A stretch of 20,279 nt of DNA from SpSt-28 sp036824555 (GCA_036824555.1 DAISZX010000006.1:1-20279), one strand, 5' to 3'. Shown: positions 1-8,363, numbered from the stretch's first letter. A program made the numbers and translations. Notes: a model not told the origin generated them from the letters alone.

Positions 1-54
1 TAGAGCAACCGGCTGTTAACCGGGAGGTCGTGGGTTCAAATCCCACCCGGGGCG
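1..54 (+). tRNA. tRNA-Asn(GTT), 5' end outside the window
   Basis: The visible part runs from the 3' side of the D arm to the discriminator base. The anticodon arm has the 7-base loop CTGTTAA closed by CCGG/CCGG, giving anticodon GTT (Asn). The T arm is GTGGG-TTCAAAT-CCCAC. The 3' acceptor strand CCGGGGC is followed by discriminator G54, and no CCA is encoded. The next bases are AT-rich (tttttaaact) and could serve as a terminator. The 5' acceptor strand lies outside the window. No intron is present in the visible half. Confidence 0.93.
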
Positions 55-195
55 TTAGGATTTTTAAACTTCTCTTGTGTATTTTCAGATGCTCAATTAG
101 GATAATTTTGTCAAAGCGTCCCTCTCAAGGATTAAAGACATGTTTCAAAAATGAAAAGTGAGAAGATTTCCAATTGAGGTAAAAATCGTAACATC

Positions 196-1155
196 TTAAC
201 GACTAGCCAAGTTAATTATCAATTCTGCCAATTTATCGGAATCATAAACAATACCTTTAGATGAATTCAGAAGATTTGCGCCTATGAATTTTTTTTCACT
301 TAACCCATCATCTATTTTAACTGCTCCGTAGACCCAATTGTTCTTCAGTTTGTAGCTGATAATTTCATCTTCAGAGGGTATCTGAGTGTTATAAATGATA
401 AAATCTAATTCACACCCGATGTATCTTTCAACTTCTTTGGTAAAATCTAAAACAGAAAAATTGTTTGTCTCTCCCGTTTTTGTAAGGGGGGGACAAACGA
501 ATATTTTCCTTGCGTTGCTTTCCTTAATAGCGTCGCTCATGCCCTCTGGAAGAAAACACGGTAATATGGAAGAGTATAAATCCCCTGGGCCAATAATTAC
601 TAAATCTGAGTCTTCAACAGCCTCTACTGCTCTCTCATAGGCTTTAACTCTCGGTTTGAGGAATATTTCTTTAATTCTTAGATTTGGATCATGCCTTTTT
701 GGTACGTCTATCTCATCTTCCCCCTCGATAGTTTCTCCGTTTTCTAAAACAGCACAAAGGGTCGTCCTTTCTATAGTAGCGGGAAGACACCTACCTTTAA
801 CTTCCAAAAATTGATGGACGATCTCTAGGACTTTTTCGTAGTCTTTCAATATATGCTCTAGACCTGCGATAAAGAGGTTTCCAAAACTATGTCCTATGTG
901 TCCTTCTCCAAAATTTTCTTGTCCAAATCTGAGTTCAAAAAGATCCTTCTTCCATTTAGGAGCCTCTGATAAAGCTATTAGATGTCTTCTTATATCTCCT
1001 GGAGGAAGAACGTTTAATTCCTTTCTTAATCTACCTGAAGAACCACCACTATCAACCATAGATGTTATCGAAGTTATGTCTATCTTATATTTTTTAAGTC
1101 CTGATAAAACTGCCTCTGGAAGGGCTTTGCCTCCACCAAAACATACCACTTTCAT
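196..1155 (-). CDS. YvcK/CofD-like family protein (gluconeogenesis factor family, UPF0052)
   Basis: The 319-residue protein opens with a Rossmann-type glycine-rich segment (VVCFGGGKALPEA) and continues with SMVDSGGSSGRLR and LPPGDIRRHL. These are the signature blocks of the YvcK/CofD-like superfamily, which binds UDP-sugars or nucleotide-linked substrates. In bacteria YvcK affects carbon metabolism and cell shape. The archaeal role is not established, and CofD itself transfers 2-phospholactate in F420 synthesis. I place the start at the ATG at 1155 because the family begins at MKVVCFGGG. A GTG at 1194 would add 13 residues with no family counterpart. The gene lies downstream of the Lhr helicase on the same strand, separated by about 270 AT-rich bases, so it probably has its own promoter. 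Confidence 0.8.
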   Translation of the reverse strand: MKVVCFGGGKALPEAVLSGLKKYKIDITSITSMVDSGGSSGRLRKELNVLPPGDIRRHLIALSEAPKWKKDLFELRFGQENFGEGHIGHSFGNLFIAGLEHILKDYEKVLEIVHQFLEVKGRCLPATIERTTLCAVLENGETIEGEDEIDVPKRHDPNLRIKEIFLKPRVKAYERAVEAVEDSDLVIIGPGDLYSSILPCFLPEGMSDAIKESNARKIFVCPPLTKTGETNNFSVLDFTKEVERYIGCELDFIIYNTQIPSEDEIISYKLKNNWVYGAVKIDDGLSEKKFIGANLLNSSKGIVYDSDKLAELIINLASR

Positions 1156-1423
1156 ATTATTACCATGAAATGTTAAAATAATAAACTTCTTCACACGTAG
1201 GAATTAAAAATTTCTTTGTGAGCCGTTATCATAAAGTCATTACTTATTCAAGTAATCTTTTAAGATTGATACTTAATTTATTAGGAATCAATTTCTAAAG
1301 CTGGGTTAAATCGCTAAAAGTTAATCCATGTGGAATTTTCTGCCATTTACATTTTTTAATGATTGCCAAGTTGAGATACACATCTTAAAAAATCGTATCA
1401 TTAATTGCCTCATTACAAGAAAC

Positions 1424-4177
1424 CTATATTTTCCAAAATCTTCTGTTTCTTATAAATGTTTTTTCTGCATCGAACAAAGCTTCAAAAAATTCATTTTCAT
1501 CTTTAAAGTATTTGCTTAAAATTCTTTTCGCGTTCTCTACACCAACACCTCTAACAGAAAATGCTATTGCTGCTCTTTTGCCATATGTCATGAAAAGCGT
1601 TGCCTTAGCCAAAAACTTTCTAAATTCTTCCTCCTCATTCTTATTCATTTTCTTCCTCCTAACATACTTTTCAATAATTTTCTCCGCTTTCAAATTCTTT
1701 GGCCTAACTACTGCTAATAATTTAGCTCCACAATTTCTGCAAGCTATATTTTCTGGCATCTCAGCTAAAGTATAAACTTCCCTCCAGACACCACAATTCA
1801 AACAAATTAGTTTTACCCTACTTTCTAAAACTCTTTTTTTGAAAAGCTCCAACACATCTTTCGATTTTTCCTCATAAAATTCGATAAAAACTCTTTTAAG
1901 TCCAAGCTTTGCCAAGGGAGATGGTCCCTTTACTACGAAAATTTCTATCTCTTTCTTTTTAATTCTATTCAGAATCTCTCTCAATTTTTCTACGTCAAGT
2001 TTTTCGATTTTCAGTTCTTTTAAAGCCTCTTGCCAAACCACAGTTCCAAAAAATTCCTTGGCAAGCCCTCTAATAATCATTTTACTAATTTCTGCATCGC
2101 TCCTTATTATTCCAAATCTTTTGGCAACGTTAGTGAACCTAAGATAGAAAAGTTCGCTTTGAGAAATGAACGAATCCAAATCCTCCTCTAGATTTCCATC
2201 ATAATTTTCAATTATTTCTTTTATTTTGTTTGCATGCATTTCACCAACTCGTCCTTCAAAGATTAAGATTATTCTATAAGCATCTATTTTACTTTTTGCA
2301 AAGTAATTTAATTTGCTTAGAATTAGCTTACTTAGCGTTTCGTTGACTCTATTACCAAAACAAGAGTGAATTACGATTTTGTTTTCAAAATATTCAATAA
2401 ATATTTTACTATCATTGGGAATGAAATAGTTTGATTGCTCTTGAAAGAACTTTTTAGCAACGCGCAAACTACTTTCATCCATCGGATATTCTGAAACATC
2501 TCCACTCAAGATTTTTTCTCTCAACTTACCAACTTCCTGCGCTACATCAAAAGAGACTGGAATTAGCTCCCCCTCCCATGCCGGAATTGCCGCCTCAAAG
2601 TCCTTGCTCGGCTCAACATATATTTTATCATCTTCGATAGAAACTATCCTGTATGGCTCTCCCTTCAAAATAAATGAGTATCCCTCCTCCCCATACAAAG
2701 CTACAAACTCTTCATGTAAAACTCCAATATAGTTTTGATCAACGATATTATAGACTTTATACTCTTTTACATCTGGTATTGTTGAAAGTTGAGAAAAGTA
2801 GTATTCATAAGCTTTTCTCCTCTTCCTTATAACACCATTTTCCAAGGCACATATTCCTATTTTAACTAAAATATCTAAAACTTGCAAAAATTCGTTCATG
2901 GAAAGATCCTCATATGGTTTTGCTCTCTTAACAATCTCATAAGCTTTTTTCAAAGAAATATCCCCAAAATCAAAAGTCAATCCAACAATTTGGTGTGCTA
3001 AAACATCGTAAGCTTTATTGTAAATTTTAAATGATTCTAGCTCTCCTTTTAAAGCTTTCCTAGCAATTACAGCAGATTCAAGAATGTCATCTTCATCGAT
3101 TGCAATTATTAATCCCATGCTCTTTTTCCAAAATTTGTGTCCACTTCTTCCAACTCTTTGTAAAAGTTGTACAACTTCTCTCGGAGATTGATACTGAAAA
3201 ACTGCATCTACACTACCAATATCAACACCAAGCTGTAAACTTGAAGTACAAACAAGAGCTTTTAATTTACCGCTCTTAAAATCCCTCTCTGTTTTTTCCC
3301 TAATTTCTTTACTCAAACTAGAATGATGAACCCCAACTTTTATTTTACTTATGAGCCTTATTCTACTTGCCAAGACCTCGGCAAATTCCCTTGTGTTTGT
3401 AAAGATTAGCACGGAAGAGAATTCGTTCAACTTATCAAGAATAAATCTTATTCTTGCAGCACTTTCTGCGGAGGAAAAAATCTTTGCAGCATTCTTTTCA
3501 TCTAATTGGTTTGGTATTGGATAATATACCATAATCTCCTTGGGTTTTTCCATTTCAACCCTAATTATCTCTGCTTTATTTTTAGAAAAAAACTCAGCAA
3601 CTTTTTTTTCATCTCCAATCGTTGCGGAAAGCATTACTATTTGAAAGTTCTTTGAAATTTCTCTCAATCTTTCCAAAGCTAAGCTAAGCTGCACCCCTCT
3701 TTTCGAATCAATTATCTCATGAACTTCATCGATTATTATCCATTTAACGTTTTTCAGAAATTCTCTAATTTTTCTACCAACCAAAACAGATTGCAAAGCC
3801 TCTATTGTAACTATTAGCATATCGTTTGGAAACTCTGCCTGAAGTTTTCTCTCATAACTTGAAGTATCTCCATGTCTTACAGATATCTCCATCTCGAGTT
3901 TTTCAGCCCAAAATCTCAGATGTTCTAGCTGATCTCTATTTAATGCCTTCAATGGCGAAATGTAAAGAATGCTAGTTGGTCTAGGTCTCTCCTTTATCCA
4001 AATTTCGAAAATAGGTAATAGGGCAGCAAGCGTTTTTCCAGTTCCCGTAGGAGAGATAATTAAAGTGTCTTTGCCTTCGTAAATTGGTCTAAATGCTTTT
4101 ATCTGGACTTCCGTCAATTCTTTGATCCCAAGCATATTTAAAGCGCTTCTAATTCTGTCGTTTAACGAATCAATCAT
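1424..4177 (-). CDS. lhr: Lhr-family DEAD/DEAH-box ATP-dependent helicase
   Basis: A superfamily 2 helicase of 917 residues. Visible motifs are an upstream Q (about residue 25), Walker A PTGTGKT (43-49), motif Ia SPLKALNRDQ (74-83), DEVH (150-153), SAT (184-186) and motif VI QLLQRVGRSGH (about 350). DEVHEI followed by KRGVQLSLALERL is typical of Lhr proteins, which unwind and anneal nucleic acids in archaeal repair. The C-terminal region has a four-cysteine zinc ribbon (C792, C795, C813, C816), as in the archaeal Lhr/ASH branch. I choose the ATG at 4177 over a farther ATG at 4216. The longer start would begin upstream of the TATA box, whereas 4177 sits about 22 bases from its centre, as expected for a leaderless archaeal mRNA. 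Confidence 0.88.
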   Translation of the reverse strand: MIDSLNDRIRSALNMLGIKELTEVQIKAFRPIYEGKDTLIISPTGTGKTLAALLPIFEIWIKERPRPTSILYISPLKALNRDQLEHLRFWAEKLEMEISVRHGDTSSYERKLQAEFPNDMLIVTIEALQSVLVGRKIREFLKNVKWIIIDEVHEIIDSKRGVQLSLALERLREISKNFQIVMLSATIGDEKKVAEFFSKNKAEIIRVEMEKPKEIMVYYPIPNQLDEKNAAKIFSSAESAARIRFILDKLNEFSSVLIFTNTREFAEVLASRIRLISKIKVGVHHSSLSKEIREKTERDFKSGKLKALVCTSSLQLGVDIGSVDAVFQYQSPREVVQLLQRVGRSGHKFWKKSMGLIIAIDEDDILESAVIARKALKGELESFKIYNKAYDVLAHQIVGLTFDFGDISLKKAYEIVKRAKPYEDLSMNEFLQVLDILVKIGICALENGVIRKRRKAYEYYFSQLSTIPDVKEYKVYNIVDQNYIGVLHEEFVALYGEEGYSFILKGEPYRIVSIEDDKIYVEPSKDFEAAIPAWEGELIPVSFDVAQEVGKLREKILSGDVSEYPMDESSLRVAKKFFQEQSNYFIPNDSKIFIEYFENKIVIHSCFGNRVNETLSKLILSKLNYFAKSKIDAYRIILIFEGRVGEMHANKIKEIIENYDGNLEEDLDSFISQSELFYLRFTNVAKRFGIIRSDAEISKMIIRGLAKEFFGTVVWQEALKELKIEKLDVEKLREILNRIKKKEIEIFVVKGPSPLAKLGLKRVFIEFYEEKSKDVLELFKKRVLESRVKLICLNCGVWREVYTLAEMPENIACRNCGAKLLAVVRPKNLKAEKIIEKYVRRKKMNKNEEEEFRKFLAKATLFMTYGKRAAIAFSVRGVGVENAKRILSKYFKDENEFFEALFDAEKTFIRNRRFWKI

Positions 4178-4193
4178 ATGAGTATTACAACAA

Positions 4194-4204
4194 TTTTTAT
4201 AAAT
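4194..4204. promoter_or_regulatory. Palindromic TATA box shared by the divergent lhr and mscS genes
   Basis: The 8-mer TTTATAAA at 4196-4203 reads the same on both strands. The lhr ATG (4177) is 22.5 bases from its centre and the channel ATG (4223) is 23.5 bases away on the other side. An archaeal TATA box is centred about 26 bases upstream of the transcription start, so one element could drive both genes as leaderless transcripts. Only 45 bases separate the start codons and I see no second TATA-like sequence there. Confidence 0.65.
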
Positions 4205-4222
4205 AGAAGCATACATTACTAG

Positions 4223-5104
4223 ATGGGAAAGGATAAAGGAAGAATATTGTTGAATAAGAAGGTTTTGTTTCTAATAATAACCTCTATTAGCATAAGCCTA
4301 CTTGGGTCATTTCTAAGAGAGGACATGAAAGTTTATGCTACTAGAATTTCTTTGTCGATGCTTATTGTTGCGATATTACTCATGATAAACCTATATATAA
4401 TAGGCGCTTTAGACAGGCTAAATCTTCCATACTCAAAGAACTTTTCAAATCTTTTGCATGTTCTGGCATTTTTGATCGCTGGCATAATCATACTCAGGGT
4501 TTGGAACGTAGATACAAGCTTCATACTTCAAAGTAGCGTTTTACTCGGTTTAATATTAGGTTTGGCGTTGCAGCCGATACTATCAAATCTATTTGCTGGA
4601 ATAATCATACTTTCTACTAGATACGTTGAAGTCGGGAAGAGGATAAAAATACTCTCCTCTCAAATACCATATGGTCTAGTTCCTCTACCAGCATACAAAT
4701 TTTTATCAGTTGAAAACACGGATTTAGGTTATAAAGGTTCGATTAAGAAGGTTACACTCTTTTATTCGGTGTTCCAATCAGATGAGGGAGAGGAAATTAA
4801 GATACCGAATGCCATCTTATTGAATTCAGTAATACTGGAAAGAGAAAAAGAAAATGCAATAGTTTCTGTTAGAGTAGAATTTCCATTAAAGCTCAAAATC
4901 AGTTTGGACAAGCTTGAAGATGAAATAAAAAAGGTTTTGAAAGATTATAAAATAATTGAAGGTCCGTACTTTAATGAGCAAAGCGATAAGGAGTATGTAT
5001 TCATAACGCTAAAAGTTGAAACAAAGAAAAATTGGAAAGAAACAAAATCGGAAGTTTTGAAAAGATTGCTACTTTTGAAGAAGAAAGTTGAAAAAAAGCG
5101 CTAA
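4223..5104 (+). CDS. MscS-family small-conductance mechanosensitive channel
   Basis: The 293-residue protein has hydrophobic segments at about residues 13-30, 41-63, 79-97 and 103-138, followed by a charged cytoplasmic part. The last segment contains SSVLLGLILGLALQP and then NLFAGIIILSTRYVEVGKRIKI. This matches the MscS pore helix plus the start of the beta domain (GLALQ..L.NL.AG.....R.....G). The family releases solutes under hypo-osmotic membrane tension and acts as a heptamer. The C-terminal alpha/beta domain ends with a basic lysine-rich tail. The gene is divergent from lhr and probably leaderless. Codon and base usage resemble the neighbours. Confidence 0.85.
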   Translation: MGKDKGRILLNKKVLFLIITSISISLLGSFLREDMKVYATRISLSMLIVAILLMINLYIIGALDRLNLPYSKNFSNLLHVLAFLIAGIIILRVWNVDTSFILQSSVLLGLILGLALQPILSNLFAGIIILSTRYVEVGKRIKILSSQIPYGLVPLPAYKFLSVENTDLGYKGSIKKVTLFYSVFQSDEGEEIKIPNAILLNSVILEREKENAIVSVRVEFPLKLKISLDKLEDEIKKVLKDYKIIEGPYFNEQSDKEYVFITLKVETKKNWKETKSEVLKRLLLLKKKVEKKR

Positions 5105-5142
5105 GACTTAAGCTTTAAATTTTCTATCTCAAAATAAAGTGA

Positions 5143-5736
5143 ATGCCTGCTAAGCTCTTGATTGGAAGAAAAGATTACTTGGCTACTGGAATATGCTTTG
5201 GGGCTAAAACAAAAACTAAGGATATGAGAGAATTTGTTTATAAAACGAAAGCTGATGGGTTAACCATTTTGAATTTGAAAAAAATAGATGAGAGGATAAG
5301 AATTGCTGCCAAATTCTTAGCAAGACATAGAAACATTTTAGTAGCTACCAGGAAAAAAATTGCAAAAAATGCTGCAGAAAAATTTGGGGAAGCAATAGGT
5401 GCAAAAGTTTTTATTGGGAGATTTTTGCCTGGAACATTGACCAACCCTAATTGTGAATATTTTTATGAGGCTGATGTTATTGTAATAACTGACCCTCTTT
5501 CTGATAAGAGAGCTTTACAGGAGGCTGTGAAGGCTAGAATTCCTGTGGTAGCAATTTGCAATACTTCCAATGAAACAAAATACGTTGATTTAGTAATACC
5601 AGCAAACAATAAAGGGAGAAAATCCTTGGCTTTAATCTTTTACCTATTGGCTAGGGAGGTTCTTAAAGGAAGGGGAGAAATAAAGAAGGATGAAGAATTC
5701 AAATACTCCTTAGAAGATTTTGTAGGAAAAGAGTAG
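5143..5736 (+). CDS. rpsB: 30S ribosomal protein uS2 (archaeal type)
   Basis: This 197-residue protein is recognisable as archaeal S2 from DYLATGICFGAKTKTKDM near the N-terminus, the DERIRIAAKFLARH block, FIGRFLPGTLTNP in the middle, and YVDLVIPANNKGRKSLALIFYLLAREVL near the end. The length is normal for the archaeal protein. S2 sits between the head and body of the small subunit. The ATG at 5143 is about 27 bases downstream of the AT-rich box TTTAAAT (near 5115), which suggests a leaderless transcript. In many archaea rpsB is adjacent to the MEMO-family gene. Here that gene (11906) is separated from it by the 23S rRNA gene and two minus-strand genes. Confidence 0.95.
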   Translation: MPAKLLIGRKDYLATGICFGAKTKTKDMREFVYKTKADGLTILNLKKIDERIRIAAKFLARHRNILVATRKKIAKNAAEKFGEAIGAKVFIGRFLPGTLTNPNCEYFYEADVIVITDPLSDKRALQEAVKARIPVVAICNTSNETKYVDLVIPANNKGRKSLALIFYLLAREVLKGRGEIKKDEEFKYSLEDFVGKE

Positions 5737-6000
5737 CTTTTGTCGAAGTAGTGAAAAGAAAAAATCGGGGAAACAATGCTATTTATCTTGCATATCAAAG
5801 TTCGAGCTTCTCAAATGATACCAATTTATGAAATGGTCTACCTTTAATGTAAGGATATAATTTCGAAGAATCTGGCTTTTAAAATGGTTTTAACATCATT
5901 TAACTCTTATTAACTCATTCTTTAGCACAATACTAATTTTAGACTTACTTAGTGCTTGTCGCGCTTTTTTAAATGCATTGATTTTTTCAAAATTTTTCAA
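5737..6000. other. AT-rich spacer between rpsB and the rRNA promoter
   Basis: I see no credible reading frame, tRNA or hairpin here. The stretch is strongly AT-rich and stops occur in all frames. It leads directly into the BRE/TATA element upstream of the 23S leader. Confidence 0.6.
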
Positions 6001-6017
6001 ACGAAAGCTATTTAAAT
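6001..6017 (+). promoter_or_regulatory. rRNA promoter: BRE plus TATA box
   Basis: The sequence ACGAAAGC followed by TATTTAAATG matches a strong archaeal BRE (CGAAA) and TATA box (TTTAAA). Counting about 25 bases from the box centre (about 6013) puts the start near 6038, at the TTTTTTAGTG segment. The leader before the mature 23S rRNA would then be about 240 nt. No 16S gene lies between this promoter and the 23S, so the 23S gene is transcribed on its own. Confidence 0.75.
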
Positions 6018-6048
6018 GTGTAGATAAATATTTTTTAGTGATAATTAT

Positions 6049-6086
6049 GGCAGCTTAAGCTCAAAAAGTGGCGATGAGCTAGCTGC
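6049..6086 (+). other. Long-range hairpin at the start of the 23S leader
   Basis: GGCAGCT and AGCTC (6049-6062, with a 2-base TA bulge) pair with GAGCTAGCTGCC (about 6075-6086), giving 12 base pairs around an AT-rich loop. It uses the same bases as the 5' half of the first C/D-like unit, so the two folds exclude each other. It may be a leader fold that exists before the small RNA is released, or only a coincidence. Confidence 0.45.
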
Positions 6087-6135
6087 CTCTTTTCTGAAGA
6101 TTTAAATGAAGAAGGAGGACACCTTGCTAGCCACT
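6067..6135 (+). ncRNA. C/D-box-like guide RNA unit 1 in the 23S leader
   Basis: A terminal stem AGTGGC/GCCACT (6067-6072 with 6130-6135) encloses a C-box-like GCGATGA (6071-6077), a D'-box CTGA (6094-6097), a C'-like ATGAAGA (6106-6112) and a 13-base guide region (6113-6125). The box just before the closing stem is GCTA rather than CTGA, so the D box is degenerate. GGACACCT (6117-6124) is complementary to AGGTGTCC at 9922-9929, the 23S A-loop. Counting five bases back from the D position gives A6121, which pairs with T9925, the equivalent of U2552. C/D guides direct 2'-O-methylation at that fifth base. The unit shares its order of boxes with the unit at 6185-6246. The degenerate D box is the main doubt. 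Confidence 0.5.
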
Positions 6136-6148
6136 TTGGATGAATGCA

Positions 6149-6173
6149 ACTCTTTAGCTTGATGCTAAAGGGT
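6149..6173 (+). other. Hairpin between the two C/D-like units
   Basis: CTTTAGC (6152-6158) and GCTAAAG (6164-6170) pair perfectly around a TTGAT loop. Three further pairs, one of them G-U, extend the stem to 10 base pairs. It separates the two guide-like units and could be a processing signal in the leader. It is not followed by a T-run, so it does not look like a terminator. Confidence 0.55.
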
Positions 6174-6184
6174 GAAGTGTTGAA

Positions 6185-6246
6185 GGTCGATGATTTGGAG
6201 ATCGTTTCTGAAAAGAAAATGAAGAACGAACTGTCTTTAAGAGACC
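6185..6246 (+). ncRNA. C/D-box-like guide RNA unit 2 in the 23S leader
   Basis: The design matches unit 1: a short closing stem GGTC/GACC (6185-6188 with 6243-6246), a C-like GATGA (6189-6193), a D' CTGA (6208-6211), a C'-like ATGAAGA (6219-6225), and then a guide region. The terminal D box cannot be recognised (AAGA). CGAACTGTCTTT (6227-6238) is an exact 12-base complement of 10098-10109, across the end of intron 6 and the start of exon 7 in the 23S gene. Ten of those pairs are with exon bases equivalent to about E. coli 2598-2607, next to A2602. The modified base cannot be fixed without a clear D box; A2600 or C2601 are the candidates. Confidence 0.45.
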
Positions 6247-6255
6247 GTTAGATGA

Positions 6256-6275
6256 AACTACCACAGGATCTTGGG
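6256..6275 (+). other. 5' arm of the 23S rRNA processing stem
   Basis: These 20 bases are an exact reverse complement of 10433-10452, so the precursor closes the 23S rRNA in a perfect 20-bp helix. A 7-by-7 internal loop (6276-6282 opposite 10426-10432) separates it from helix 1 of the mature rRNA (6283-6295 with 10413-10425, 13 bp including one G-U). No standard bulge-helix-bulge appears in or beside this stem. Confidence 0.85.
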
Positions 6276-8318
6276 GTCAAAGGGTTTCCGGCCGGAGGTA
6301 CGCCACCTGGTGGATGGCTCGGCTTGGGTGCCGAGGAAGGGCGTGGCAAGCTGCGATAAGCCGGGGTTAGGCGCATGCAGCCGTAGACCCCCGGATGCCT
6401 GAATGGGAATCCTGCCGCGTTAAGCGGCATTCCAGGCTTTTAAGCCTGGAAGGGGGACGCGGGGAAGTGAAGCATCTCAGTACCCGCAGGAAGAGAAATC
6501 AAACGAGATGCCGGGAGTAGGGGCGACCGAAACCGGCAAAGGGCAAACCGAACCGCTTGGCGATAAGCCAAGTGGAATGTGGAGTTGTAGGACCTGGGTA
6601 CTTCCTAGCCCTCCGACCCGAAGTGGGCTGGAATGCCCCACCTTAGAGGGTGATAGTCCCGTAGGGGAAGGAGGGAAGGAAGATTCCAGGTATCCTGAGT
6701 ACCATTGCCTGATTTGGCAGTGGGAAGCTGGGGGGCATTAACCTCCAACCCTAAACACATCCCAAGTCCGATAGCGAACTAGTACGGTGACGGAAAGCTG
6801 AAAAGCACCGTGCAAACGGGGTGAAAAGAGCCTGAAACCAGGTGGCTACAGTCTGCCAGGGCGGGAAAGGTGCTCCCTCGAAGCTGAAGAAGCGAGAGGG
6901 GGCTTACACCGTCCTGGCGTCCGTTTGGAAAAACGGGGCGGGGAGTGTAGGCGAGTGGCGAGGTTAAGTGGTGAAACCACGGAGCCGAAGCGAAAGCGAC
7001 TTGCGCGCAGCTCGAAAGAGCGAGGCGCGGGGTATGAAAGTGCCCGAAGTCACTCGCCTACGACCGGAAGGGCCGCGATCTAATCCTGGCCAGGGTGAAG
7101 TCCCCCGAAAGGGGGATGGAGGCCCGATAGAGGTGGTGAGATGCCAATCCCTCTCGTGAGCCAGGATTAGGGGTGAAAAGCCAATCGAGCGGCCTCATAG
7201 CCGGTTCCCCCCGATATGCTCCGCAGAGCAGTCTCGCCCGAGGGTGCTGGCGGGGTAGAGTTACTGATCGAGGGGTCAAGGGCCGAAAGGCTCAGCCCCT
7301 CTGTCAAACTCCGAATCCGCCAGCCCCGTAGACGGCGGGAAAATGAGTGCTGGGGTAAGCTCGGCACTCGTGAGGGGAACAACCCAGACCGGGGTTAAGG
7401 TCCCTAAGTGTCGGCTAAACGACGAAGGGGTACAACCTCTTAGACAGCGGGGCTGTGGGCCTAAAAGTAGCCATCAGCTAAGAAGTGTACAACAACTTAC
7501 CCGCCGAGAGGTTGTGCCCTGAAGATGGAAGGGACTAAGCCGACCACCGAGACCCCGGAGGCCGAATAGGCCTGGTAGGGGGGCGTGCTGCGTGGGCAGA
7601 AGCTGGGGCGTGAGCTCCAGTGGACCACGCAGCAATGCAGATCCCGCCGAAAGTAGCAGCCGAGCCGGGTGAGAATCCCGGCCGCCTGAAGCCCAAGGGT
7701 TTGCCGGCAATGTTCGTCAACCGGCAGTTAGTCGGTCCTAAGGGTGCCCTTAATCGGCGCACCCGAGGAAGGGAATCCGGTTAATATTCCGGAACCTAGG
7801 GGGTACGTGCCGCAAGGCTAGGGTGGATTGCCGACGCTTCGGGGTAGGCCGACGTAAGCTAACTGCTTAAGGCCTCGGAGTCTCGTAATGAGGAGAAGAG
7901 GCTGAAGGCAGGATGGGCTTCTCGTATGAGAAGTTCGGCCGATCCCTGGAGCCGGTGAAAAGGCAATCCACAAGGATCCCCCTAGACCGTACCGAGAACC
8001 GGCACAGGTGGGCTTCCTGAGAAGGGAACGGCGTGTCGGGAGAACCCACCCTAGGGAAATCGGCAAGTTGGCCCCGTATGTTCGCTAGAAGGGGTGCCTG
8101 TGGTCTTGACCATCCTGAGTCCTCCTTAGAGGACAAAGGATGGGAGGGACCGCAGGTCGCAGTGACAAGGCCCAGGCGACTGTTTAACAAAAACGCAGGG
8201 GACTGCTAGTCCGAAAGGATGAGTACAGTCCCTGAGGTTTGCCCAGCTGCGGTGTGTGAAACCCGGTTCCAACCGGGCTAAGCCCCGCAGAGCGGCGGCG
8301 GTAACTCTGACCGTCGTA

Positions 8319-8363
8319 TCTCAGGCGGTCATCTGATTTTATGATCGCCGCCTTGGGCGACAG
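8319..8363 (+). other. 23S intron 1, 45 nt, at E. coli position 1927
   Basis: The insert interrupts the conserved H69-H71 segment. Its ends form a BHB: central helix GTCG/CGAC (8313-8316 with 8358-8361), 5' bulge TAT (8317-8319), 3' bulge AGA (8362-8364), and inner helix CTCAGGCGG/CCGCCTTGGG with one bulged T. Cutting after the second base of each bulge joins GTCGTA to AAGTAGC and restores the nine-base spacing between TGACC and TAGC seen in other archaea. Position 1927 is a known archaeal intron site. The insert has no room for a protein. Confidence 0.8.

Noticed and set aside
1156..1194. Upstream GTG start for the YvcK-like protein
   Set aside because: The family begins at the MKVVCFGGG segment, and the 13 extra residues have no counterpart.
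4178..4216. Upstream ATG start for the Lhr helicase
   Set aside because: It would begin upstream of the TATA box, and the Lhr family starts near the later ATG at 4177.
6082..6093. Possible target of the D' guide of unit 1 at 7894-7902 in the 23S rRNA
   Set aside because: Nine pairs including a G-U can be drawn, but the site is in a variable region and such matches are expected by chance; the real target may be in 16S rRNA.
6149..6173. Leader hairpin as a transcription terminator or attenuator
   Set aside because: No T-run follows, and the strong rRNA promoter and processing stem imply read-through.
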